Source of the DNA: Pseudomonadota bacterium
GTDB lineage: Bacteria; Pseudomonadota; Gammaproteobacteria; Xanthomonadales; Xanthomonadaceae
DNA: 52,548 nt
Assembly: GCA_018241125.1 (NCBI GenBank)
Contig: JAFEEL010000017.1
Location: 1 to 52,548, forward strand
Direction of reading: 5' to 3'
Numbering within the stretch: the first letter of the stretch is position 1; the number at the start of each line of letters is the position of its first letter. The position numbers and the translations under genes are program-made. The notes beneath the pieces are model-generated. The model searched no databases and had not been told where the DNA came from. It saw only the letters and a program-made list of their open reading frames with translations. Shown here one piece after another: positions 34,608 through 42,518 of the stretch.

Positions 34608-36490
34608 TTTCACCCTGCAACATCGCCGCGAGCTTGCCGCGCGTCGCCGCGCAGCGCGGCGAACAGGTGGCGATGCGCTGTCCGGGCGCGCGCGGTCGCG
34701 GCGGCTTCGCGCGCTACGATGTCACGCTGACCTATGCGCAGCTGGATGCGCGCTCGGACGCCATCGCTGCCGGCTTGCAGCGCATCGGCATCGTCCGTGG
34801 CGTGCGCACGGTGGTGATGGTGCGCCCGACGCCGGAGTTCTTCCTGCTGATGTTCGCGCTGTTCAAGCTCGGCGCGGTGCCGGTGCTGGTCGATCCGGGC
34901 ATCGACCAGCGTGCGTTGAAACAGTGTCTGGGCGAAGCCCAGTCGCAGGCCTTCATCGGTATCGGGCTGGCGCACGCGGCGCGTGTCGTGCTGGGCTGGG
35001 CGAAGTCGGCGCGCATCCGCGTCACCGTGGGCCGGCGCTGGTTCTGGGGCGGGGCGACGCTGAAACAGGTTGAAGCCCTTGGCGCGGGTGCAGGCCCGCA
35101 ACTGGCCGCCACACAACCCGATGAGACCGCCGCGATCTTGTTCACCAGCGGATCGACCGGCGTACCCAAGGGCGTGGTCTATCGGCATCGCCATTTCGTC
35201 GCGCAGATCGCGATGCTGCGCGCGGCGTTCGGGATCGAAGCCGGCGGCGTCGATTTGCCGACGTTCCCGCCGTTCGCGCTGTTCGATCCGGCGCTGGGGC
35301 TGACCTCGATCATCCCCGACATGGACCCCACGCGCCCGGCGCGTGCCGACCCGAACAAGCTGCACGACGCGATCGCGCGTTTCGGTGTGACGCAGTTGTT
35401 TGGCTCGCCGGCGCTGATCGACGTGCTGGCGCGTTTCGGCGCAAAACTGCCTACGATTCGCCGCGTGACGTCCGCCGGCGCGCCGGTACCGCCGGGCGTG
35501 GTGGCGAAAATGCGTGCGTTGCTGCCGGACGACGCGCAGTTGTGGACGCCTTACGGCGCCACTGAATGCCTGCCGGTGGCGGTGATCGAGGGTCGTGAGC
35601 TGCAAGCCACGCGACAAGCCACCGAGAACGGCGCCGGCACCTGCGTCGGCCGACCGGTCGCGCCCAATGTCGTGCGCATCATCCGCATCAGCGACGATGC
35701 GGTTTCGGCGTGGTCGGATGAGCTGGTCTTGCCGCAGGGCGAAGTCGGCGAGATCACCGTCGCCGGGCCGAGTGCGACCGACGAATATTTCAATCGCCCT
35801 GAAGCCACGCGGCTGGCGAAGATCGTCGAAACGTCACCGCCTCCCCCGTTTGCGGGGGGTGAAGAGGGCTGTTCGCGGATCACTGATCCGCAGCTTGATG
35901 AACGCCCGCAGGCGATGCCTGCGGGCCCGGTGGGTTGGGGTGGGGGTGAAAATTCCGGGGATGCCCAGAAGCGCATCGTCCATCGCATGGGTGACGTCGG
36001 TTATTTCGACGCGCAAGGCCGGCTGTGGTTTTGTGGCCGCAAGTCGCATCGCGTGCAAACCCGCGACGGCACGCTGTTCACCGAACAGGTCGAGCCGGTG
36101 TTCAACACCCATCCAGACGTGCTGCGTACCGCGTTGGTGGGGATCGAGGTGGAGCGGCCCTTCACGCCATCGCACATCTATCCGCCGGGTTGTACCGACA
36201 TCGCCGAGGCGATGACGCTTTATGGCGTGGTGCGCGACAACGTGCCGGTGCTGTGCGTGGAACTGCGCGCCGGCATCGCGCCATCGCAACACGCACGCGT
36301 GGTTGCGCAGTTGCGTGAAATCGGCGCGCGTCATCCGCACACCGCGCGCATCGAGCGCTTTGCCTTCCATCCGAAGTTCCCGGTCGACATCCGCCACAAT
36401 GCCAAGATCGGCCGCGAGAAGTTGGCGCTCTGGGCGGCCAACGCCCCCTCCCTTTCGCCGCAGGCGAAGGGGAGGGTCGGGGAGGGGTAG
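34544..36490 (+). CDS. oleC: OleC, beta-lactone synthetase, with repeat-encoded head, insert and tail
   Basis: 648-aa ANL-superfamily (AMP-forming) enzyme that turns the beta-hydroxy acid from OleD into a beta-lactone. The P-loop is TSGSTGVPKG (201-210); YGATECLPVAV (337-347), MGDVGYFD (482-489) and the C-terminal lysine in NAKIGREK (619-626) are all intact. The native protein should begin near CNIAASLPRV; here the only start is ATG 34544, and residues about 7-24 are read from a repeat. Residues about 431-474 are an extra block encoded by a repeat cluster (35834-35965), just before the conserved RIVHRMGD segment. The last 15 residues (PSLSPQAKGRVGEG) and the TAG also come from a repeat. The catalytic core looks complete, so it may still work. 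Confidence 0.92.
   Translation: MELRQPSTPPQPSSSLREREGVSPCNIAASLPRVAAQRGEQVAMRCPGARGRGGFARYDVTLTYAQLDARSDAIAAGLQRIGIVRGVRTVVMVRPTPEFFLLMFALFKLGAVPVLVDPGIDQRALKQCLGEAQSQAFIGIGLAHAARVVLGWAKSARIRVTVGRRWFWGGATLKQVEALGAGAGPQLAATQPDETAAILFTSGSTGVPKGVVYRHRHFVAQIAMLRAAFGIEAGGVDLPTFPPFALFDPALGLTSIIPDMDPTRPARADPNKLHDAIARFGVTQLFGSPALIDVLARFGAKLPTIRRVTSAGAPVPPGVVAKMRALLPDDAQLWTPYGATECLPVAVIEGRELQATRQATENGAGTCVGRPVAPNVVRIIRISDDAVSAWSDELVLPQGEVGEITVAGPSATDEYFNRPEATRLAKIVETSPPPPFAGGEEGCSRITDPQLDERPQAMPAGPVGWGGGENSGDAQKRIVHRMGDVGYFDAQGRLWFCGRKSHRVQTRDGTLFTEQVEPVFNTHPDVLRTALVGIEVERPFTPSHIYPPGCTDIAEAMTLYGVVRDNVPVLCVELRAGIAPSQHARVVAQLREIGARHPHTARIERFAFHPKFPVDIRHNAKIGREKLALWAANAPSLSPQAKGRVGEG
35838..35960. repeat. 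Palindrome cluster inserted inside oleC
   Basis: Three hairpins in a row inside the coding sequence: CCTCCCCC/GGGGGGTG, a perfect GCGGATCA/TGATCCGC, and a perfect CCCGCAGGC/GCCTGCGGG, followed by a TTGGGGTGGGGGTGA G-run tail. The total length is a multiple of three with no in-frame stop, so OleC gains about 44 residues rich in Pro and Gly. Confidence 0.85.
36445..36490 (+). repeat. Palindrome with G-run tail at the end of oleC
   Basis: CCCTCCC-TTCGCCGCAGGCGAA-GGGAGGG hairpin followed by a TCGGGGAGGGGTAG tail. The tail points toward the DUF559 gene and supplies the oleC stop. It forms an inverted pair with the copy at 36831-36873. Confidence 0.85.
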
Positions 36491-36492
36491 CT

Positions 36493-36885
36493 TTGGATTC
36501 GAAACGGTTGTTCGCGCGCGAACTGCGCCATAGCTCGACCGACGCAGAACGCTTGCTGTGGCGTCACTTGCGGAATCGTCAGCTCGGCGGATTCCGCTTT
36601 CGTCGCCAGGTACCGCTGGGAAACTTTGTCGTGGACTTCTGTTGCCCACAGGCGAAGCTCGTCGTGGAACTGGACGGTGGGCAGCACGGCGACCGCGTTG
36701 ACTACGATCGGTCACGCACGACGTGGCTCGGTGACAGGGGCTATGGTGTGCTGAGGTTCTGGAATCACGAGGTGATGCAGCAGCCCGAGGCCGTGCTGGA
36801 GGAGATTCATCGGCAGTTGACGAGGAACTTCACCCCTCCCCAACCCTCCCCTTCGCTGCGCGAAAGGGAGGGAGACAAGCGATGA
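36493..36885 (+). CDS. DUF559 (Vsr-like) endonuclease-domain protein inside the ole operon
   Basis: 130-aa DUF559 protein. The fold is of the Vsr/PD-(D/E)xK type: LWRHLRNRQLGGFRFRRQ, then Asp48 in NFVVDFCCPQ, ExD at Glu59-Asp61 (VVELDGGQH) and VLRFWNHEV near the end. Its cellular role is unknown. The start is uncertain: TTG at 36493, two bases after the oleC stop, is the first available. Its last residues ([17 protein letters not shown]) are translated from an inverted palindrome copy (36831-36873), so the gene is bracketed by facing repeats. Other ole clusters have oleC next to oleD, so this gene is an insertion. The stop overlaps the next small ORF (ATGA). Confidence 0.85.
   Translation: MDSKRLFARELRHSSTDAERLLWRHLRNRQLGGFRFRRQVPLGNFVVDFCCPQAKLVVELDGGQHGDRVDYDRSRTTWLGDRGYGVLRFWNHEVMQQPEAVLEEIHRQLTRNFTPPQPSPSLREREGDKR
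36831..36873 (-). repeat. Inverted palindrome copy at the end of the DUF559 gene
   Basis: CACCCCTCCCCAACCC tail, then CTCCCC-TTCGCTGCGCGAA-AGGGAGGG hairpin. Reverse-complemented, it matches the copy at 36445-36490 almost throughout. Its end also provides the GGGAGGGAG ribosome site for the ORF at 36882. Confidence 0.85.
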
Positions 36886-37022
36886 ACATTCTCGTGACCG
36901 GCCGCGGTGGGCGAGCGGCGGGGTTCGCGAGAGTCCGGGGGACTCTCGCGCCGCGGCGAGCGCCGCGCAAGGAAGCGCGGCCGGATGACTGCGCCATGGA
37001 TGGCACGGAGTCCAATGCATGA
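36882..37022 (+). CDS. 46-codon ORF, duplicated start of oleD with a frameshifted remainder
   Basis: The ATG overlaps the DUF559 stop (ATGA, 36882-36885) and has a very strong GGAGGGAG nine bases upstream. It begins [10 protein letters not shown], nearly the same as OleD's [10 protein letters not shown]; the DNA is 20 of 21 identical over ATGAA(C/G)ATTCTCGTGACCGGC. The rest ([20 protein letters not shown] ...) reads through two perfect hairpins (36927-36949 and 36962-36981) and is not OleD. Its TGA overlaps the true oleD ATG (ATGA, 37019-37022). It is probably a remnant left by an insertion into oleD that still couples translation onward. Whether the peptide has a function is unknown. Confidence 0.55.
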   Translation: MNILVTGRGGRAAGFARVRGTLAPRRAPRKEARPDDCAMDGTESNA

Positions 37023-38023
37023 AGATTCTCGTGACCGGCGGCGGCGGCTTCCTCGGCCAGGCGATCTGCCGCCGGCTGGTCGCGCGCGGCCACGCGGTGG
37101 CGAGCTTCAACCGCGGTGCCTATCCGGAACTCGATGCGCTGGGCGTGCGCCAGATCCGTGGTGACTTGGCCGATGCGATGGCCGTGCGTGAGGCGGCGCG
37201 CGGGATGGACGCGATCTTCCACAACGCCGCCAAGGCCGGGGGCTGGGGCAGCTACGAGAGCTACCGGCTGGCCAACGTGGTCGGCACCGACAATGTGCTC
37301 GCGGCCTGTCGTGCGCACGGCATCGGCAAGCTGGTCTACACATCCACACCCAGCGTCACCCACTGCGCCACCCGCGCGGTTCAAGGCGGCAACGAGGTGA
37401 ATACGCCCTATGCCGAACGCTTCAATGCAGCCTATCCGGCCACCAAGACGATTGCCGAACAGGTGGTGCTGGCGGCCAACGACGCCAACCTTGCGACGGT
37501 GGCGCTGCGCCCACGGCTGATCTGGGGCCCGGGCGACAACCACCTGCTGCCGCGGCTGGTCGCGCGTGCGCACGCCGGGCGGCTGCGTTTGGTCGGCGAC
37601 GGCAACAACTTGATCGATACCACCTACATCGACAATGCCGCGCAGGCGCACATCGATGCCTTCGAGCATCTGGCCGTCGGCGCGGCGTGCGCGGGCAAGG
37701 CGTATTTCATCTCCAACGGCGATCCGCGCAGCCTGCGCGAAACGATCAATGCGCTGCTGGCCGCGGTGGGCGCGCCAAAGGTATCGGGCACGATCCCGTT
37801 TGTGCTGGCGTATGGCCTGGGCGCCGCGCTTGAAGCGGCGTATCGCATGTTGCCGCTGCGTGGCGAGCCGCCGATGACGCGCTTTCTGGCCGAGCAGCTC
37901 GCCACCGCGCATTGGTACGACATCCGCGCAGCCAAGTTGGATTTCGGCTACACGCCGCAAGTGAGTTTCGACGAAGGCTTGCGGCGACTGCGCGCGGCGT
38001 GGGCCGAACACCACGCCAGATGA
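37019..38023 (+). CDS. oleD: OleD, beta-keto acid reductase (NAD(P)-dependent SDR)
   Basis: 334-aa extended SDR. Cofactor motif [15 protein letters not shown], active-site Ser/Tyr/Lys with TSTPSVTH and YPATK, and the family block [22 protein letters not shown]. It reduces the 2-alkyl-3-keto acid made by OleA to the hydroxy acid used by OleC; OleB, OleC and OleD form one large complex in Xanthomonas. The start is ATG 37019, reached by coupling from the 46-codon ORF; a GGAG lies thirteen bases upstream. ubiJ follows after 43 bases and is probably transcribed on its own. Confidence 0.94.
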   Translation: MKILVTGGGGFLGQAICRRLVARGHAVASFNRGAYPELDALGVRQIRGDLADAMAVREAARGMDAIFHNAAKAGGWGSYESYRLANVVGTDNVLAACRAHGIGKLVYTSTPSVTHCATRAVQGGNEVNTPYAERFNAAYPATKTIAEQVVLAANDANLATVALRPRLIWGPGDNHLLPRLVARAHAGRLRLVGDGNNLIDTTYIDNAAQAHIDAFEHLAVGAACAGKAYFISNGDPRSLRETINALLAAVGAPKVSGTIPFVLAYGLGAALEAAYRMLPLRGEPPMTRFLAEQLATAHWYDIRAAKLDFGYTPQVSFDEGLRRLRAAWAEHHAR

Positions 38024-38054
38024 TCGATCCCATCGAAGCGCGTGCCGGCGCGGC

Positions 38055-38060
38055 TACAAT
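38055..38060 (+). promoter_or_regulatory. -10 element that would give a leaderless ubiJ mRNA
   Basis: TACAAT in GGCTACAATGCG, with the ubiJ ATG starting seven bases after its last base, so transcription from it would begin at or next to the A of the ATG. No Shine-Dalgarno sequence precedes that ATG. Confidence 0.4.
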
Positions 38061-38066
38061 GCGCCG

Positions 38067-38738
38067 ATGGCCGCCACCTCGAACTCCATTTTCGATTCTT
38101 TCAAGCCGCTTGCCGGACGCGCGATCGGCAGCGCATTGAATCGTCTGTTGGCGCTGGATCCGGAAACCCGCGATGCGGTGGCGCGACTCGAAGGTCGGCG
38201 CGTGCAGTTGACGATGGCAGCGCCGGCATTGGCGCTGGAGGTCGCGGTTCGCGAGGGCCGCCTCGCAGTGGGGCCTGCCGATACGGAGAACGAACCCGAT
38301 CTGGCCGTGCGCGGCACCTTGGGCGGTTTGTTGTCGCAGCTGCCGTTCCTGCGCCCGCCCGCGGGGCCCGGCACCGGCAAGGTGAAGATCGCCGGCGATG
38401 CCGATCTGGCACGGCAGATGCAGAATCTCGCGCAAGGCTTCGATCCGGACTGGAACCTGCCATTCGTCGATGTGTTCGGTGAGGTGCTCGGCGTGCAGAT
38501 CGCGCAGGCCGTGCGCGCCGCGTTGCGCGCCGGCCGCGACGGCGCTTCGCGTTTCGCGCACGACGCGGCCGGATATCTGACCGAGGAATCGCGCGATGTG
38601 GTGGCTCGCGCCGAGCTCGACGCGCACTTCGACGACGTCGATGCGTTGCGCGATGGCGTGGAGCGCCTGCATGCGCGCGTGCACAATCTGCGCCGTCGCC
38701 TCGATGACGGCGCGCCATCCGGTGGAAGCACGACGTGA
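38067..38738 (+). CDS. ubiJ: Ubiquinone biosynthesis accessory factor UbiJ (SCP2 domain)
   Basis: 223-aa protein with an SCP2 lipid-binding domain at about 15-125 (LNRLLALDPETRDAVARLEG ... VRGTLGGLLSQLPFL) and a coiled-coil C-terminus (AHFDDVDALRDGVERLHARVHNLRRR). UbiJ and UbiK carry the lipid intermediates for the soluble Ubi enzyme complex. The stop overlaps the ubiB GTG start. ubiK is also in this window (50593-50859). Confidence 0.9.
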   Translation: MAATSNSIFDSFKPLAGRAIGSALNRLLALDPETRDAVARLEGRRVQLTMAAPALALEVAVREGRLAVGPADTENEPDLAVRGTLGGLLSQLPFLRPPAGPGTGKVKIAGDADLARQMQNLAQGFDPDWNLPFVDVFGEVLGVQIAQAVRAALRAGRDGASRFAHDAAGYLTEESRDVVARAELDAHFDDVDALRDGVERLHARVHNLRRRLDDGAPSGGSTT

Positions 38739-40393
38739 AGGGCGGCACGCGCTTGCTGCAAATCCTGCGCGTGGTGCTGCGCTATCGGCTCGACACGCTG
38801 CTCGATGAGACTCGCTTGGCGCGGCGGCTGCGCTTGTTGCGCCCATTCGTGCCGGTGCGCGGCGACGTGGCCAACCAGCCGCGCGGCGAGCGCCTGCGCC
38901 TGGCCTTGCAGGAGCTGGGGCCGTTGTTCGTCAAGTTCGGGCAGGTGCTCTCGACGCGCCGCGACCTGCTCGCCCCCGACATCGCCGATGCACTGGCGCA
39001 ATTGCAAGATCGCGTTGCGCCGTTTCCCGGCGAGCAGGCCGAAGCGATCGTGGTGGAAGCGTTGGGGCGGCCGCTGACGCAGTTGTATCGAAACTTCGAG
39101 CGCACGCCGCTGGCGTCGGCCTCGGTGGCGCAGGTGCACGCCGCGCAGTTGCCCGATGGGCGCGCGGTGGTGGTCAAGGTGCTGCGCCCGGGTGTGGAGC
39201 AGCGCATCGAGCAGGATCTGTCGCTGTTGCGTGCGTTCGCACGGCTGGCCGAGAAGATCGGCCCCGACCCGGAAATGACGCGGCCGCAAGAGATCGTCGC
39301 CGAGCTGCAACGCTCGTTGCGTGGCGAACTCGACCTGCAACGCGAAGGCGCCAACGCCAGCCTGATGCGCCGCAACTTCGACGGCTCGCCCGACCTGTAC
39401 GTGCCGCAGGTGTTCTGGGATTGCAGTTGCGAGCGTGTGCTGACGATGGAGCGGGTGAGCGGCGTGCGCGCCGACGACGTGGCCGCGCTGGATGCCGCCC
39501 GCGTGGATCGCACCCAGTTGGCGGCGACCGGCGTGCGCCTGTTCTACACGCAGGTGTTCCGCGACAACTTCTTTCACGCCGACGCGCACCCGGGCAACTT
39601 GTGGATCGACATCGCCTACCCGCAACGCCCGCGCTATATCGCGCTGGATTTCGGCATCGTCGGCTCGCTGCCGGAGGTCGACCGCTATTACCTTGCAGAA
39701 AATTTCACCGCGATCTTCGAGCGCAACTACCGGCGTATCGCCGAGCTGCACATCGAGGCCGGCTGGATGCCCGCCACACTGCGGCTGGACGCACTGGAGG
39801 CCGACGTGCGCACGATCTGCGAGCCGCACTTCACCCGACCGCTGGCGGAGATCGCGCTGGGCGAGGTGTTGTTCAAGCTGTTCAAGCTGGCGCGCGCCAA
39901 CCAGCTCACCATCCAGCCGCAGCTGATCTTGCTGCAAAAGACCTTGCTCAACATCGAAGGCATCGGGCGCACGCTCGATCCCAAGCTCGACATCTGGGTG
40001 GTCGCGCAACCGGTGCTGGCGGACATCCTGCAACGCGAGCGCAGTCCGGGCGCCCTGCTGGCGCGCTTGCGCGAGAGGGCACCGGGGTGGTTGCTGGGCG
40101 CGCCGGAAATTCCGCAAATGCTGCACGATTACCTGCGCAAGGCGGTGACCGGGCAGGTGCACCTGCGCATGCAGTCCGACGATCTGGCGGAGCTGGCCGC
40201 CACCTCGCGCGCCGCGCAGCGACAGACCGTGCTGGCCCTGCTCGGGGCGACCCTGGCGGTGTGTTCGGTGCTGCTGTATGCCTTCCACATCGGCGGCCAC
40301 GAATGGCTGGGGCTTCCCCTCACGGTGTGGATCGCCGGCGTCGGTGCGCTGGTGGCATTCGTGATGGCGTGGCCACGGAAGGCGCTGCGATGA
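38735..40393 (+). CDS. ubiB: Ubiquinone biosynthesis kinase-like ATPase UbiB
   Basis: 552-aa atypical kinase/ATPase of the ABC1/ADCK/UbiB family. Conserved KxGQ block KFGQVLSTRRDLL (67-79), Ala-rich loop ASASVAQVHAAQL, Lys in VVVKVLRPG, HADAHPGNL catalytic region and LDFGIVGSL. Two C-terminal membrane helices (about 500-545) anchor it. It extracts coenzyme Q precursors from the membrane for the Ubi complex. The GTG start at 38735 overlaps the ubiJ TGA; the stop overlaps the next gene's ATG. Confidence 0.95.
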   Translation: MKGGTRLLQILRVVLRYRLDTLLDETRLARRLRLLRPFVPVRGDVANQPRGERLRLALQELGPLFVKFGQVLSTRRDLLAPDIADALAQLQDRVAPFPGEQAEAIVVEALGRPLTQLYRNFERTPLASASVAQVHAAQLPDGRAVVVKVLRPGVEQRIEQDLSLLRAFARLAEKIGPDPEMTRPQEIVAELQRSLRGELDLQREGANASLMRRNFDGSPDLYVPQVFWDCSCERVLTMERVSGVRADDVAALDAARVDRTQLAATGVRLFYTQVFRDNFFHADAHPGNLWIDIAYPQRPRYIALDFGIVGSLPEVDRYYLAENFTAIFERNYRRIAELHIEAGWMPATLRLDALEADVRTICEPHFTRPLAEIALGEVLFKLFKLARANQLTIQPQLILLQKTLLNIEGIGRTLDPKLDIWVVAQPVLADILQRERSPGALLARLRERAPGWLLGAPEIPQMLHDYLRKAVTGQVHLRMQSDDLAELAATSRAAQRQTVLALLGATLAVCSVLLYAFHIGGHEWLGLPLTVWIAGVGALVAFVMAWPRKALR

Positions 40394-40866
40394 GTGCGAA
40401 CACGGCCCCGGAGTGGCAAGTGCGCGAATGGCTCAATGCCGACGCCCCGATCTCGCTGGCCGGGTTGCGCGGCAAGGTGATCTTGCTCGAAGCCTTCCAG
40501 ATGCTGTGTCCGGGTTGCGTGAGCCACGGCATCCCGCAGGCGCAGCGCGCGCGGCAGGTGTTCCCGGACGATGCGCTGGCGGTGGTCGGCCTGCACACGG
40601 TGTTCGAGCATCATGAAGCGCAGGGCAGCGCGGTGGCGCTCAAAGCCTTCCTGCACGAGAACCGCGTGCGCTTCCCGGTCGGCATCGACGCGCATGGCAA
40701 CGGTGATCCGATCCCGCTGACCATGCGCGCCTACGCGATGCAAGGCACGCCGACATTGCTGCTGTTCGATCGCGGCGGGCGCTTGCGCATGCAGCGTTTC
40801 GGCACGATGGAAGACATGCAACTGGGCGCGGCGATCGCGACCTTGCTGGGCGAAGCGGCGCCGTGA
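40390..40866 (+). CDS. Peroxiredoxin/TlpA-like thioredoxin-fold protein
   Basis: 158-aa thioredoxin-fold protein with the redox pair Cys40-Pro-Gly-Cys43 in FQMLCPGCVSHG and the cis-proline MQGTPTLLLFD. There is no signal peptide, so it is cytoplasmic. It overlaps ubiB by ATGA, making it the third gene of ubiJ-ubiB-prx. It resembles AhpC-TSA/redoxin-domain proteins. Possibly it protects or reduces components of quinone synthesis, but that rests only on position. Confidence 0.85.
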   Translation: MSANTAPEWQVREWLNADAPISLAGLRGKVILLEAFQMLCPGCVSHGIPQAQRARQVFPDDALAVVGLHTVFEHHEAQGSAVALKAFLHENRVRFPVGIDAHGNGDPIPLTMRAYAMQGTPTLLLFDRGGRLRMQRFGTMEDMQLGAAIATLLGEAAP

Positions 40867-40911
40867 AGTGTCAAGCGGTATCGGAATTGCGCGTGCGCAC
40901 CACAGGCTGTT

Positions 40912-42474
40912 TCAACGTGCGGGTGATGGTGGCAATGCAAGATCCAGTCGCGCGTGTTCAACCGCGGCGCTGGCCGCTGGGTCGTTGGAAAAGTGAGTGA
41001 CTAGATAGACTTCCGTGTCGCGCAAGCCCGGGCGGGGTTGGTAGGCCTGTACGGCCGACCGGATGATCCATCCGGTTGGCGATTTGGGTCGTGTCCGAAT
41101 CTGTTGTTCGGACAATCGCCACAAGTCGTTCCATCGGTGTTGTGACATCAGCAGCATCTGCAACTGTGAGACGGTCCAGTCATTGGCTGGATTCATCGAC
41201 ATCGCAATTTTCCAGTCCTGTTCGGCCGCACCGGGCTGATGCAGGCCCAAATGCACCGTGCCTCGAGCCTCGTAGCACCGTGAAACCTTCGGCGCCAACC
41301 CGACGCATCGATCCGCTTGGGACAGTGCGGCAGGAAACTCCTGCAATGCATTGAGGTCGGAGACAAGAACGGCACGCGTAATGCCGGACGTTGGATTGAA
41401 GCGGAGCGCTTCCAGTAGGTAGGGGATCGATTGATCCGGACGATCCAACCGGGAGGCACCTCGCCCGGCGCCATCGAGCAGGCTCGTCTGTCCGAGTTCC
41501 GAGAAGACGCTTCCCAGGTCGGGCAACTGGTTGCCCTCGCAACCACAGGCGGTAATGCCTGCGGCCGCTGCTGCGGGGGCCGGTGTGAGTACCCGCAACA
41601 TGGGGTTGAGACTCGCACGCGCGGTGGCATGCGATGCGACTTGCGCCATGGCTTCCAGTGACCCGCCCCACTTGGGTTCGGACATTTCCATCAAGTTGTA
41701 GTGGATCATGAAGTTCGCCGGATCCACGGCCAATCCCGCTGTAGCAGCCCGTCTTGCGTAGTTTGTGTCGGACTCGAACTGCGCCGCGTCGATCATCTCG
41801 GCATAGGTCGTGGTGAAGCGCGGGTCGAGCGATGCCGCTCGATCCAGATCGGCTCTGGCACGCAACAGGATTTGATGCATCGCATGGAATTGCTTGTCGC
41901 TGGTCTTGTCGCTGGCGGCATCTCCCCGGGCGTCTCCTGCCTTGGCGATTTCCGCTGTGCCGCTGGCGGCAAATGCAAATGGGCTACGCGGCGATTGCCG
42001 CTTCCAGACATCTATGTCAGCCCGCATGGAAGCTGTGGGCTTCTGGAAGAAGTCGAGGAACATGCGATCGAAACGGTTGCGCCCATCCGCGGTAGCGGTT
42101 GCCTGTGCGTAGGCGCGCTTGAGTGTGTCGTCCAGTGGCGCGGCGCGGCGCGCGTGCAGCAAGCGGTGCAAATCCGCATCGAGGATCGGCGCCGGAGCAA
42201 AATGCAATCGACAATAGGCTTCAACGGTGTCGCGATGCCAATGGCTGCCTGGGGGGTCGGGGAATCGCAGACATCGCTGCATGGGGTCTGGGATTGAATC
42301 GGCGGCAATGGCCTGCTCGATAAATGGCTTCAAGCTCGCGGCGGCGCGAGCATTGCGGATGGCGGGAGGTAGCTCGGGCGATGTCGCTTGCGTGGCGGCG
42401 TGGCATTCTTGCGGCGCAAATGACAATAGCAGCGCAATGATTGCGGCGAGGGCGAAGAAGGTCGATTCTTTCAT
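40912..42474 (-). CDS. Exported TPR-like protein of unknown function
   Basis: 520-aa protein with a signal peptide (MKESTFFALAAIIALLLSFA, cleavage near CHA-ATQ). The body is helical; the C-terminal half has TPR-like units (PYLLEALRFNPTSG ... CYEARGTVHLGLHQPGAAEQ ... RWNDLWRLSEQQIRTRPKSP). A central DACGCEGNQLP-like Cys pair (ITACGCEGNQL) may bind metal or form a disulfide. By eye its base composition is less GC-rich than its neighbours and the codon choice is looser, which suggests transfer. It ends convergently with the peroxiredoxin gene. I cannot assign a function. Confidence 0.75.
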   Translation of the reverse strand: MKESTFFALAAIIALLLSFAPQECHAATQATSPELPPAIRNARAAASLKPFIEQAIAADSIPDPMQRCLRFPDPPGSHWHRDTVEAYCRLHFAPAPILDADLHRLLHARRAAPLDDTLKRAYAQATATADGRNRFDRMFLDFFQKPTASMRADIDVWKRQSPRSPFAFAASGTAEIAKAGDARGDAASDKTSDKQFHAMHQILLRARADLDRAASLDPRFTTTYAEMIDAAQFESDTNYARRAATAGLAVDPANFMIHYNLMEMSEPKWGGSLEAMAQVASHATARASLNPMLRVLTPAPAAAAAGITACGCEGNQLPDLGSVFSELGQTSLLDGAGRGASRLDRPDQSIPYLLEALRFNPTSGITRAVLVSDLNALQEFPAALSQADRCVGLAPKVSRCYEARGTVHLGLHQPGAAEQDWKIAMSMNPANDWTVSQLQMLLMSQHRWNDLWRLSEQQIRTRPKSPTGWIIRSAVQAYQPRPGLRDTEVYLVTHFSNDPAASAAVEHARLDLALPPSPAR

Positions 42475-42518
42475 TCGATTGGCGGCTTGAAAACCTGCAT
42501 GGTACGGAAATCAGAAAC

